Positions 41,636 through 50,305 of a stretch of DNA of 64,000 nt are shown here, piece after piece. The position numbers were made by a program, and so were the translations under genes. Below the pieces are notes generated by a model. It was not told the DNA's origin. It saw nothing but the letters and a program-made list of their open reading frames with translations, and did no database searches. The stretch spans positions 168,963-232,962 of the forward strand of contig JAWKVM010000020.1 in assembly GCA_041398025.1 (NCBI GenBank), in the 5' to 3' direction. Source of the DNA: JANQPX01 sp041398025 (lineage in GTDB: Bacteria; Pseudomonadota; Alphaproteobacteria; Geminicoccales; Geminicoccaceae). How positions within the stretch are numbered: position 1 is the stretch's first letter; each line of letters starts with the position of its first letter.

Positions 41636-43009
41636 ATGGATGTCCTCTTCCTTTTTGCCATGGTCATCGGCCTCCTGCTGATCGGCGTGCCGATCGCGGT
41701 GTCGCTCGGCCTCTCCTCGATCATTTTCCTGCTGCTCTACTCCCAGGCGTCGCTCGGCTCGATCGCGCAGACCCTGTTCAATGCGTTTGCCGGCCACTAC
41801 ACGCTGCTCGCGATCCCGTTCTTCATCCTGGCGTCCACCTTCATGTCGACCGGCGGCGTGGCGAAACGAATCATCCGGTTCGCGATCGCCTGCGTCGGCC
41901 ACGTTCAGGGCGGGCTCGCGATCGCCGGCGTGTTCGCCTGCATGCTGTTCGCAGCACTATCCGGCTCGTCGCCTGCGACCGTCGTCGCCATCGGCACGAT
42001 CGTGATCGCCGGTATGCGCCAGGTCGGCTATTCCAGGGAATTCGCGGCCGGCGTGATCTGTAATGCCGGCACGCTCGGCATCCTGATCCCGCCCTCCATC
42101 GTCATGGTGGTCTATGCCTCGTCGGTGGACGTCTCGGTCGGCCGCATGTTCCTCGCGGGCGTGATCCCGGGCCTGGTCGCCGGTTTCATGCTGATGATCG
42201 GCATCTACGTCGCCGCCAAGGTCAGGAACCTGCCGGCGCAGCCCTGGGCGGGCATGGGCGAGATCGTCGCCTCGGCAACCGACGCCGGCTGGGGCCTGTT
42301 CCTGATCGTGATTATCCTGGGCGGCATCTATGGCGGCATCTTCACGCCGACCGAGGCGGCCGCGGTCGCCGCGGTCTACGCCTTCGTGATCGCGAACTTC
42401 GTGTACAAGGACATGGGGCCGCTCAAGGGCGACGGCGACGAGAAGATCTCGTTCTTCAAGAAGCCGCAGAGCCTGATCACGGTTCTGGTCCACCCGGACA
42501 CCAAGCACTCGCTGTTCGAGGCGGGCAAGCTCACCATCATGCTGATGTTCATCATCGCGAACGCGCTGATCCTGAAGCATGTGCTGACCGAGGAGCAGAT
42601 CCCGCAATCGATCGCCGGCGCCATGCTGGAGGCGGGCTTCGGGCCGGTGATGTTCCTGGTGATCGTCAACCTGATCCTGCTGATCGGCGGCCAGTTCATG
42701 GAGCCGTCGGGCCTGATCGTGATCGTCGCGCCGCTGGTGTTCCCGATCGCCATCCAGCTCGGCATCGATCCGATCCATCTCGGCATCATCATGGTGGTCA
42801 ACATGGAGATCGGCATGATCACGCCGCCCGTGGGTCTCAACCTGTTCGTCACCTCGGGCGTCGCCGGCATGGCGATGCTGGACGTGGTGCGCGCCGCCCT
42901 GCCCTGGCTCGGCATTCTGTTCATCTTCCTGATCATGGTGACCTACATCCCCTGGCTCTCCACCTTCCTGCCGACGCTGATGATGGGTCCGGAGATCATC
43001 ACCCGCTAG
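41636..43009 (+). CDS. dctM: TRAP transporter large membrane subunit DctM
   Basis: A 457-residue polytopic permease of the DctM family that catalyses sodium-driven uptake of the DctP-bound solute. Signatures include LFAALSGSSPATVVAIGTI, GTLGILIPPSIVMVVYA, FTPTEAAAVAAVYAF and the C-terminal ITPPVGLNLFVTSGVA. It completes the dctPQM operon, and a family-2 repeat follows its stop codon. Confidence 0.95.
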   Translation: MDVLFLFAMVIGLLLIGVPIAVSLGLSSIIFLLLYSQASLGSIAQTLFNAFAGHYTLLAIPFFILASTFMSTGGVAKRIIRFAIACVGHVQGGLAIAGVFACMLFAALSGSSPATVVAIGTIVIAGMRQVGYSREFAAGVICNAGTLGILIPPSIVMVVYASSVDVSVGRMFLAGVIPGLVAGFMLMIGIYVAAKVRNLPAQPWAGMGEIVASATDAGWGLFLIVIILGGIYGGIFTPTEAAAVAAVYAFVIANFVYKDMGPLKGDGDEKISFFKKPQSLITVLVHPDTKHSLFEAGKLTIMLMFIIANALILKHVLTEEQIPQSIAGAMLEAGFGPVMFLVIVNLILLIGGQFMEPSGLIVIVAPLVFPIAIQLGIDPIHLGIIMVVNMEIGMITPPVGLNLFVTSGVAGMAMLDVVRAALPWLGILFIFLIMVTYIPWLSTFLPTLMMGPEIITR

Positions 43010-43012
43010 CGG

Positions 43013-43103
43013 CGTGGTGGCGTGGCCACCTCATTGGGTTGCCGTCCGTCGTCGCCAGGACCGACGGTATGCGCCCAAGATTCCGTATGATGTGGTCACG
43101 CCA
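43013..43103 (+). repeat. Family-2 element, copy 3, forming a long hairpin between convergent genes
   Basis: GTGGCGTGGCCACCTCATTG near the dctM stop and ATGATGTGGTCACGCCAC next to the aconitase-X stop are 18-bp inverted repeats with two mismatches. Between them lies the shared CGACGGTATGCG core. The element fills the spacer between two convergent operons and could act as a bidirectional 3'-end structure. Confidence 0.8.
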
Positions 43104-43526
43104 CTAGCCGCCGACGATCACCCGCCCCTCTTTGGGGCGAACAGTCAGTCGCTCGCCGGTGGTGATCAGCCTGGTGACGTCGCCGTCCGTGAAGCGGTCG
43201 CAAAGCGCCATGTCGGCGAAGGCGGCTCCCTGGGCGAGGATGGTGTTCGCCTGGTTCATGAGAAGTGCCTTCGGTGCCATGCCGCGCGCCGCCATCTCGT
43301 GCAGCATCCAGGCGGTGGCGACCCCGCCCTTCGCCGTGTTCACCACCAGGATCACGCCGACATAGCTCTTGCCCGCCAGCTTGTGCTGCGGGCGCGAGAA
43401 GATGCCCTGGAGGCGGTCGAGATCGTAGCGCGCGGAAAAATTGTCGTCGGTCACCAGCGCCTGCCCTGTGACCTCGGGGCCGATGCCCGGATGGCAGCGA
43501 AGCTCGCGAAGATTGCTCTCGGTCAT
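43104..43526 (-). CDS. Aconitase X, small (swivel domain) subunit
   Basis: A 140-residue swivel-domain protein. CHPGIGPEVTGQALVTDDNFSARYDLD (split: CHPGIGPEVTGQALV / TDDNFSARYDLD) and GTTGTCAAA-like coding for VNTAKGGVATAWMLHEM mark the AcnX small domain. It forms a two-subunit dehydratase with the upstream gene, whose TGA overlaps its ATG (TGATG). Bacterial AcnX enzymes studied so far dehydrate cis-3-hydroxy-L-proline. Confidence 0.9.
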   Translation of the reverse strand: MTESNLRELRCHPGIGPEVTGQALVTDDNFSARYDLDRLQGIFSRPQHKLAGKSYVGVILVVNTAKGGVATAWMLHEMAARGMAPKALLMNQANTILAQGAAFADMALCDRFTDGDVTRLITTGERLTVRPKEGRVIVGG

Positions 43527-44767
43527 CAGACGATCTCCCCGGCGACGGCGGACGCCACGCAGTCTTCGGTGCTGGCGAGCGTCGGCTGATAGCCGTAGCC
43601 GCCGATGATGTTCACGAGCTTCGCCGAGTTGGTCAAAAGCCGCTTCCAGCCATTGGCCTCCCCCATTTCCCGCGCGTAGCTCTGATAGAAGCACATGCCC
43701 TTCAGGACGAGAGCACCCGACGCCTCGATCCGCCGGGTCAGGCCGAGCCGGTCGGCCTCTGCCCCGACCTGCGGCGAGGTCACGACGAGGAGCGCTGTCT
43801 TCTCGTGCACGTGCTTGCCGTCGAGGAGATCGGCCACCGCCTGCATTTCCACCAGCGAGAGCTGTGGCGCTGAAAACACCACCACGTCGACCTTGTCGCC
43901 CTTGCCGCCATAGACGCCGTAAAAGTCCGAAAAATCCTGCGCGTCGATCACGCGCGGCTCCATCGCCGGGTCGGCGACCGCGGCCAGATCCGGGGCTTCG
44001 GGGGTGATGCCGACGATGTGGTAGAGCGGCACCGAGCCGAAGCTCGCCATGGCGGCGCCCATATGCTTGAGCGCATCGGACCCAGGCGGCGCCGCGATCC
44101 CCTCGATTACCGGCACGCTCCAATAGGAGCCGGCGAGCTTGCCGATGATCCCGCCCAGTGCCCCCCAATCCGCCAACCCACGGGGTTGAGCGTTGACTTG
44201 GAAGCGGCAGGTCGCGCGGCGGTGCTTGTCCAGGTGGAGGCCGTAGCGGGGCGTGCGGCCGGTGAGGCCGGCGGCGAGTGCGGAGGGACCGCCTTCGAAA
44301 TTGGAACGAGCGCCCAGCACGCTGTTGCAGTAGATCACCACGCCGGTGTCGCCGTAAGCGAGATGCTCGCCCCGGAGCGGCGGCATGATGGTCTGGTAGT
44401 TGATGCAGGTGTCGGTCATCAAAATGCCGAGCGCCTCGAAGGCGTCGATCGCGCGGCGCTCGAGCGCAGCCATGGCGTTGGTCTGCTTGAGCGTGCGGTC
44501 GTGGTTGAAATCGATGCCGCGCGGATCGGTGATCATGGGGATGCGCACGCGCCGCTCGTCCTCGGAAAGCTCGGCCAGGCGCTCGACGAAGGCGACGCCC
44601 GCCTCGCCCAGGCTCTCGGTGTCCGCCATCATGTGGGCCTGGGAGACGTCGACGAGATCCTCGGCGTCGAAGAAGTGGCCAACCTGGAGCATATGCTCCA
44701 TCGCCCAGCGCCGCGCCTCCCCCTGCTCGCCGTCGAGCATCGCCTGGTCTTCGGGCGAAAGCCGCAT
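43526..44767 (-). CDS. Aconitase X, large catalytic subunit
   Basis: A 413-residue AcnX catalytic subunit. Visible family blocks are ITDPRGIDFNHD, TCINYQTIMPPLRGEH, YCNSVLGARSNFEGGPSALAAG (split: YCNSVLGARSN / FEGGPSALAAG) and a C-terminal SPQVGAEADRLG. AcnX members bind an Fe-S cluster or mononuclear iron and act as cis-3-hydroxyproline dehydratase in bacteria or phosphomevalonate dehydratase in archaea. The two-gene arrangement fits the bacterial type. GGGGAGG precedes the ATG. It is convergent with a TRAP importer, a possible uptake system. Confidence 0.9.
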   Translation of the reverse strand: MRLSPEDQAMLDGEQGEARRWAMEHMLQVGHFFDAEDLVDVSQAHMMADTESLGEAGVAFVERLAELSEDERRVRIPMITDPRGIDFNHDRTLKQTNAMAALERRAIDAFEALGILMTDTCINYQTIMPPLRGEHLAYGDTGVVIYCNSVLGARSNFEGGPSALAAGLTGRTPRYGLHLDKHRRATCRFQVNAQPRGLADWGALGGIIGKLAGSYWSVPVIEGIAAPPGSDALKHMGAAMASFGSVPLYHIVGITPEAPDLAAVADPAMEPRVIDAQDFSDFYGVYGGKGDKVDVVVFSAPQLSLVEMQAVADLLDGKHVHEKTALLVVTSPQVGAEADRLGLTRRIEASGALVLKGMCFYQSYAREMGEANGWKRLLTNSAKLVNIIGGYGYQPTLASTEDCVASAVAGEIV

Positions 44768-44815
44768 GCCTGCCTCCCCGCTTCGTCGATGAACCGCTTG
44801 CCTGTTGCGACAAGC

Positions 44816-44935
44816 TTAGACCGCGAGCAGCGTTCTCACCAGAAAGCCAAGGGCAGCAACTGCGAGAACGCCCGCGAGCCAGAGCCCGACGAACCAGGCG
44901 AGACGCTTCAGATGCTCTCGACCGGACCTGCTCAT
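44816..44935 (-). CDS. DUF2474 small membrane protein of the bd oxidase
   Basis: A 39-residue protein (MSRSGREHLKRLAWFVGLW...) with one transmembrane helix, 13 bp after the cydB stop. The KRLAWFVGLWLAG core is the DUF2474 signature. These micro-proteins accompany cyanide-insensitive bd oxidases and are thought to play the part of CydX in stabilising the hemes. Confidence 0.88.
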   Translation of the reverse strand: MSRSGREHLKRLAWFVGLWLAGVLAVAALGFLVRTLLAV

Positions 44936-44948
44936 GTCGTCTTCGGTC

Positions 44949-45953
44949 TCAGTGATAGCCATCGCCCGGCCGGACTTTGCCGCGGAACACCCAATAGGAC
45001 CAGGCGGTATAGGCGACGGTCAGCATGAGCAAAGGAGCGGCGCCGACGATCAGGAACGCGAGGCTGGTGTCGGGGGCGGCGGCCTCCCAGATGGTCACCG
45101 AGGGCGGCACGATATAGGGAAAGAAGCTGATGCCGAGCCCGATGAAGCAGAGGAGGAAGAGGAAAAGGGAGGCCAGGAACGGCAGCGCATTCATGCGTTT
45201 TGCCAGGCTGAGGAACAGGAGCCCCGCCGTTCCCAGCACCAGGAGCGGCACTGGGGCCACGTAGATGATCGCCGGATAGGCGAACCAGCGCTCCATGAAC
45301 ACCGGATCGAGAAACGGCGTCCAAAGGCTGACGACGCCGATCATGGCGAGCGTGCCGAGACCGGTGATCCAGGCGAAGCGATAGGCCTGATCCTGCATGG
45401 ATCCTTCGGTCTTCATGACCAGCCAGGTGGCGCCGAGCAAGGCATAGCCGACCACCAGCGCGACGCCGGTCAGAAGGCTGAACGGCGTCAGCCAGTCCCA
45501 CCAGCCTCCCGCATAGGCACGGTCCTCGACCGGGATGCCCTGGATCAGGGCGCCCAGGATGATGCCCTGGGCGAAGGCGGCGCCGAACGAGCCGAGCGTG
45601 AAGGAGGCATCCCAGAGCCTGCGGCCACGCACCGTCTTCCAGCGGAATTCAAAAGCCACGCCGCGAAAAATCAAAAAAATCAGCATGGCGATCACCGGGG
45701 CATAGAAGGCCGGCATGACGATGGCGTAGGCGAGCGGAAAGACCGCGAACAGCCCGCCGCCGCCCAGGATCAGCCAGGTCTCGTTGCCGTCCCAGATCGG
45801 CGCCACGGTGTTCATGGCGACGTCGCGGTCGCCGTCGCCGCGCAGCAGCGGAAACAGGATCCCGAGGCCGAGATCGAAGCCATCGAGGATGACATAGGCG
45901 AGCACGGCAAAAGCGATGAGGAAGGCCCAGACCAAGGCGAGATCGAGCATCAT
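44949..45953 (-). CDS. cydB: Cytochrome bd-type (cyanide-insensitive) ubiquinol oxidase subunit II
   Basis: A 334-residue membrane protein with about eight helices. It has the CydB N-terminus (AFAVLAYVILDGFDLGLGILFPL, split after ILDG), the WDGNETWLILGGGGLFAVFP block and PFSLLTGVALVVGYALLGATW. It partners subunit I; its ATG overlaps the cydA stop (ATGA). Closely related to CioB. Confidence 0.94.
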   Translation of the reverse strand: MMLDLALVWAFLIAFAVLAYVILDGFDLGLGILFPLLRGDGDRDVAMNTVAPIWDGNETWLILGGGGLFAVFPLAYAIVMPAFYAPVIAMLIFLIFRGVAFEFRWKTVRGRRLWDASFTLGSFGAAFAQGIILGALIQGIPVEDRAYAGGWWDWLTPFSLLTGVALVVGYALLGATWLVMKTEGSMQDQAYRFAWITGLGTLAMIGVVSLWTPFLDPVFMERWFAYPAIIYVAPVPLLVLGTAGLLFLSLAKRMNALPFLASLFLFLLCFIGLGISFFPYIVPPSVTIWEAAAPDTSLAFLIVGAAPLLMLTVAYTAWSYWVFRGKVRPGDGYH

Positions 45954-47365
45954 CGGGCGGCTCCCTCAGCGATATGTGCAGCCGAGACCGAGGCGGCGGG
46001 CGTGACGCCGGCGGCACGAACCGGCGCATCGGCTTCGACGCCGGTCTCCTCGGCTTGGGGTGCTCTGGCCATGAGCCGAAACAGATAGAAAACACCGGCG
46101 CCGAACACGATCACATAGACGATCACGAAGGCGAGGAGCGACATGGCTACTGCGGGGGCGTCCAGCGGCGAGGCGGATTCGGCGGTGGTCAGCAGCCCGT
46201 AGACGGTGTAGGGCTGGCGACCAACTTCGGTGGTGATCCAGCCGGCGAGCACCGCGACGAAGCCGGACGGCCCCATCAGCACGGCCGCCCAGTGCGCCAG
46301 CCTGGTTTCATAGAGCCGGTCCCGCCAGCGCAGCCAGAGCGACCAGAGGCCGAGACCCACCATCGCAAGCCCGATGCCGACCATGACACGAAAGCTCCAA
46401 AACAGGATCGGCGCGTTCGGCCGCTCCTCGGGCGGCCAGGCTTTCAGGCCCTCTATTCGGCCGTTCCAGTCATGGGTCAGGATCAGGCTGCCGAGCTTTG
46501 GGATCTCGAGGGCGTAGCGGGTTTCCTCGGCCTGCATGTCCGGCATCCCGAACAGGATGAGCGGGGCGCCGTCCCTGGTCTCGAAATGGCCTTCCATCGC
46601 CGCAACCTTGGCGGGCTGGTGCTCGAGCGTGTTCAGGCCGTGGAAATCGCCGGCGACGATCTGAACAGGCGCCACGATCACCGCCATCCACATGGCCATG
46701 GAGAACATCAGCCTGGCCATGGCGTTGCCCGGCTCGCGCAGCAGATGCCAGGCGCCGACCGCGCCGACCACGAAGGCGGTGGTGAGATAGGCGGCGAGCA
46801 CCATGTGCACGAGGCGATAGGGAAAGGACGGGTTGAACACGATCGCCCACCAGTCCTCGGGCACGAACTGGCCTACGTCGTTGATGGCGTAGCCCGCAGG
46901 CGTTTGCATCCAGCTGTTGACCGAGAGAATCCAAAACGCGGAGAACAGCGTGCCGGCAGCGACCATCAGCGTCGCCACGAAATGCAGCCCCCTGCCCACC
47001 CGGTTCATGCCGAACAGCATAACGCCCAGGAAACCAGCCTCCAGAAAGAAGGCGGACAGCACCTCATAGCCCATCAGCGGCCCCAGGATCGGGCCGGTCT
47101 TGTCGGAAAAGACGCTCCAATTGGTGCCGAACTGGTAGCTCATGACCAGGCCCGAGACCACGCCCATGCCGAACACCAGGGCGAAGATCTTCAGCCAGTA
47201 GCGGAAGGTGTCGAGAAACACCTGCCGCCCGGTGATCAGCCAGAGCCCTTCGAGCACCGCCAGATAGGAGGCGAGACCGATGGAGAACGCCGGAAAGATG
47301 ATGTGCAGCGAGACGGTGAAGGCGAATTGGAGGCGGGCGAGCTCCAAGACTACTGGCATGTCCAT
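45950..47365 (-). CDS. cydA: Cytochrome bd-type (cyanide-insensitive) ubiquinol oxidase subunit I
   Basis: A 471-residue heme-bearing quinol oxidase subunit. H21 (SLHIIFPAFSIG) corresponds to the heme ligand of E. coli CydA, and the GTNW and GREPW-type (GRQPYTVYG) loops are present. It is shorter than E. coli CydA, and the periplasmic Q-loop region is brief (the CIO subgroup). The DUF2474 partner agrees with the cyanide-insensitive class. The start at 47365 follows GGAG by 8 nt. It provides high-affinity or poison-resistant respiration. Confidence 0.93.
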   Translation of the reverse strand: MDMPVVLELARLQFAFTVSLHIIFPAFSIGLASYLAVLEGLWLITGRQVFLDTFRYWLKIFALVFGMGVVSGLVMSYQFGTNWSVFSDKTGPILGPLMGYEVLSAFFLEAGFLGVMLFGMNRVGRGLHFVATLMVAAGTLFSAFWILSVNSWMQTPAGYAINDVGQFVPEDWWAIVFNPSFPYRLVHMVLAAYLTTAFVVGAVGAWHLLREPGNAMARLMFSMAMWMAVIVAPVQIVAGDFHGLNTLEHQPAKVAAMEGHFETRDGAPLILFGMPDMQAEETRYALEIPKLGSLILTHDWNGRIEGLKAWPPEERPNAPILFWSFRVMVGIGLAMVGLGLWSLWLRWRDRLYETRLAHWAAVLMGPSGFVAVLAGWITTEVGRQPYTVYGLLTTAESASPLDAPAVAMSLLAFVIVYVIVFGAGVFYLFRLMARAPQAEETGVEADAPVRAAGVTPAASVSAAHIAEGAAR

Positions 47366-47659
47366 GAAGAAATCTCCGGGTCGGCAGTCGCTAATCTGTG
47401 CCAATTCGCATGCGCTTACCGTGATAAAGTCACCTTCACCCTAACGTTCCACCACCCTGCGGCAAGAGATCGCTGAGACCGCCCCCTGCACGGCCGGGCC
47501 TGGTGCCTGGCGAAGACCGGGAAGCATTGCCCTTCCCCGCGGAACGGGCGATGATTGTCCGAAAGGACGGGAGGTTTCCGTGATCAGGCATCGGGCTCGT
47601 TGCGACGCGGCAGGATGCGCAGCGCGCCAGCTGGCTGCGCGCGCAATGCGAGGCGGAGC
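47366..47659. promoter_or_regulatory. Divergent spacer between cydA and the P-loop protein gene
   Basis: A 294-bp region that must hold the promoters of both divergent genes. I see no confident FNR box (TTGAT-N4-ATCAA) or long inverted repeat. Confidence 0.4.
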
Positions 47660-49471
47660 ATGATGGACGACGCCCTCGACCAGCCGCTCGGCCCCTGGAA
47701 CCCCGGCCTGAGCTCCTCCCTTCCGCCGGCAGCGCGGTCGCTCGCGACAATCTATCGTCCGGAGAACATCGCCGGCCGTCTGGAGGACGCGCTGGAACGG
47801 AGCGCCTTTACCGGCCTCGACCCCGAGGACCTCGTCGCCTTTCGCCCGGAGCGGCTTGCGGTCCACGAGCTGCTCATCCGCGTCACCGGCGATTTCTCGG
47901 TTCCTGACGGCAAGCGTTACGCCGATCTCGGGATCAATTTTCGCAGCATCGTAGACACGATCCTGAAACGGGATATTCAGCCGGCGATGGGCGAGATCGT
48001 CGCGGACTTCGAAGCCTTGAAGTGTGAGATGCGGGAGGCGATCGACGCAGAGCTCGCCCATCTGCAGCCGCACCCTCCCTCCCCATCTCCTGAGCGTTCC
48101 GAGCCGCGGGAACAAGGCGGCCTGCTCGCCTGGCTGGGATTGAAGCGGCCAAAAGAGGCGCCGAAAGCGGCCAGTGCCGACGATCGCGCAGGTGCTCCGG
48201 ACATGCTGAGCCGCTGGCGCAGGGAAAGCCTTGAAAACCCGGACCCAGAGCGCCGCCGGCTCTGCCGGGCGCTCACCCTGGTCGCGGGCGCGATCTCGAT
48301 CAAATATGGCAGCATCCCGCACGACACCGGCGTGATCGCCGCCATCGCCCTCGACTGCGTCATGAACGACCATGGCAGCGCGGTGATCGGCGGCATGATC
48401 GAGCCGCTGATCGCCAGGGCGGTCGAGCGCGAGGGCTATCGTCTCCTGCCGACGCAGGCGGAGCCCGTGGTCATGAACGTCAAAGGGGCGTCGGCCGCGG
48501 GCAAGAGCACGCTTCGTCCGCTGCAGCGCCAGCTCGCGGAGCGTCTCGGCATCGACTGGGCCGACTTCGCCCTGATCAGCCCCGACATCTGGCGAAAATA
48601 CCTCCTCGACTATGACAGCCTCGGCGAGTTCTGGCGCTATGCCGGCACGCTCACCGGCCATGAGCTCAAGATCGTCGACCAGAAGCTCGATCGCTACATG
48701 GCGGACAAGGCGCGGCGGGGAACGATTCCGCATCTCCTGATCGACCGTTTCCGCTTCGACAGCTTCGCCGAGACCGAGGGCGGCGAGCTGGGTGCTCGCC
48801 TTCTGACCCGCTTCGGCTCGACCGTCTACATGTTCTTCGTGATCACCCCGCCCGACGCCACGGTCGAGCGCGCCTGGAAGCGCGGCCTGGAATTCGGTCG
48901 TTTCAAGGCTGTCGACGACCTTCTGCACCACAATGTCGAGGCCTTTACCGGCATGCCTGATCTGTTCTTCACCTGGGCGCTCAGGAAGGACAAGAAGGTG
49001 CATTACGAGTTTCTCGACAACAGCGTGCCGCTGGGCGAGCGACCGCGCACCGTCGCCTTCGGCTGGAACGGCGCCATGACGCTCCTCGACATCAAGAGCT
49101 TTCTGGATGTCGAGCGCTACAGGCGGATCGACATCGACGCCGCCTCGCCCGAGGAGGTCAATCCGGACGCCGACGACATGGCGCCCGAAAGAAATACCGC
49201 CTTTCTGAAACGCTGCGCGCACGACATCGCCGAGATTACCGTCGCGGACCAGGAAAGCTGCCGCGTGATCGCGCGCATCGAGCGGGGCCGGCTTGTCTGG
49301 CTCGACCAGGGCGCTTTCGAACAGGCGCTCACCGATCCCGATCAGCGCGCCGGCCTTGCGGTCCTCGCCCCCGAGACCATGCGCGGCCAGGCGATCCGCG
49401 CCGAGAGCCCGGTCTATCTCGATGCCGACGAAGCGGCGACCCTCGGTGCCTATGGACCCTCGGGAGCATAG
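47660..49471 (+). CDS. Uncharacterised P-loop protein with zeta-toxin-like kinase core
   Basis: A 603-residue protein without a family I can name. An N-terminal helical region (1-260) includes a basic, Pro-rich linker at about 135-185. A P-loop GASAAGKST (277-285) follows, and about 25 residues later ISPDIWRKYL places an Asp (D309) where zeta-toxin/PezT kinases hold the catalytic Asp. DRFRFDSF and RAWKRGLEFGRFK resemble the lid or phosphate-binding arginines. The C-terminus (about 470-603) has no recognisable domain. The start at 47660 follows GAGGCGGAG. No antitoxin-like gene is adjacent, so this is more likely a small-molecule or protein kinase than a TA toxin. Confidence 0.7.
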   Translation: MMDDALDQPLGPWNPGLSSSLPPAARSLATIYRPENIAGRLEDALERSAFTGLDPEDLVAFRPERLAVHELLIRVTGDFSVPDGKRYADLGINFRSIVDTILKRDIQPAMGEIVADFEALKCEMREAIDAELAHLQPHPPSPSPERSEPREQGGLLAWLGLKRPKEAPKAASADDRAGAPDMLSRWRRESLENPDPERRRLCRALTLVAGAISIKYGSIPHDTGVIAAIALDCVMNDHGSAVIGGMIEPLIARAVEREGYRLLPTQAEPVVMNVKGASAAGKSTLRPLQRQLAERLGIDWADFALISPDIWRKYLLDYDSLGEFWRYAGTLTGHELKIVDQKLDRYMADKARRGTIPHLLIDRFRFDSFAETEGGELGARLLTRFGSTVYMFFVITPPDATVERAWKRGLEFGRFKAVDDLLHHNVEAFTGMPDLFFTWALRKDKKVHYEFLDNSVPLGERPRTVAFGWNGAMTLLDIKSFLDVERYRRIDIDAASPEEVNPDADDMAPERNTAFLKRCAHDIAEITVADQESCRVIARIERGRLVWLDQGAFEQALTDPDQRAGLAVLAPETMRGQAIRAESPVYLDADEAATLGAYGPSGA

Positions 49472-49631
49472 GAGCCGCAGATCCGGCAACGCTCTCGAGA
49501 ACCCGCCGATCCACCCGACGTCCACCTGGCCCAGCCCCGTCGGTCCAGCGGACCTCCCGCCACGGGCCCGCCGGCGAAAGGGCCACTCTTCACTCTTGCT
49601 TCACCTTTCTCTGCGACAACAGCGCATTTGC

Positions 49632-49712
49632 TGGTCCATGCGATCCTGGGAGTCCGGCTGCGCGTCAAAGACGTTGGTGCATATGCGCGGAGTCCCAAGG
49701 TCGCATGGACCA
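49632..49712. repeat. Family-1 palindromic repeat, copy C
   Basis: The arms CCATGCGATCCTGGGAGTCC and GGAGTCCCAAGGTCGCATGG enclose about 35 bp. The right arm carries a few changes. Confidence 0.85.
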
Positions 49713-49910
49713 TCGAGAACGCCGCTTGTCGCATGAAAGGGTGAAGAAACGGTGAAGAACTCGTTGCCTGCGGGCGTACCATCCGCTCCGGCCTAGCGGT
49801 CCCCGATCAACCGTCTCCGGTGGCTTCTTGTGGAGCGAGGTGATGGTGACCGGGCCTGACGCTGGAACACCCGTCGCCTGAGCTCGAACCATGAGCTTTC
49901 GGCCACAGCG

Positions 49911-50092
49911 AACCCGATCATGCCTCAGCTTCAGAATGGGACCGCATACCGGAGAGCCAGGCGCGAACAGTCGGAGTCCATGAGGTGGCCACGCCACAGC
50001 AAACCCGATCGTTCCTCAGCTTCAGAATACGACCGCATACCGCAGAGCCAGGCGCGAACAGTCGGAGTCCATGAGGTGGCCAAGCCGCCGCT
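49911..50092 (-). repeat. Tandem 91-bp direct repeat of family-2 elements
   Basis: Two units (49911-50001 and 50002-50092) differ at about nine positions by eye. Each ends with GTCCATGAGGTGGCC plus a GCC-rich palindrome arm. A degenerate fragment of a further unit precedes them (CCATGAG...GGCCACAGC near 49890-49908). Confidence 0.85.
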
Positions 50093-50305
50093 AACCTGGA
50101 TTTCACACGGCACCGGCATTTCGGCGCGTTTGATCGTCTGATTTGGCGTTGAGACGACGGGAGTAATCTGAGTGCATCATCAAGTTTCGTCTTTTTTCCT
50201 TTTCGACAGGACGGTCGAACCTTTTTCGGTTTGCGATGACAAGATCAGCCCGTCCTTTGCCGTGACCTCGGCGAGGCCCTGTGTCTGATCGGGTTTTTCA
50301 GCGAT

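Larger units (their letters stand above)
49472..50305. other. Repeat-filled spacer without genes
   Basis: About 830 bp containing family-1 copy C (49632-49712) and a tandem of family-2 elements (about 49911-50092), then the tail of the degraded transposase. No coding region can be supported. Confidence 0.6.

Noticed and set aside
47660..49471. Zeta-type toxin of a toxin-antitoxin pair
   Set aside because: No small antitoxin-like gene is adjacent and the protein is much larger than zeta toxins; kept as an unclassified P-loop protein.
47441..49525. A 694-codon minus-strand frame opposite the P-loop protein
   Set aside because: The plus-strand frame has a P-loop motif and SD; the minus frame has neither.
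49911..50092. CRISPR array
   Set aside because: Only two direct units of 91 bp with no alternating spacers; it is a tandem of the intergenic family-2 element.
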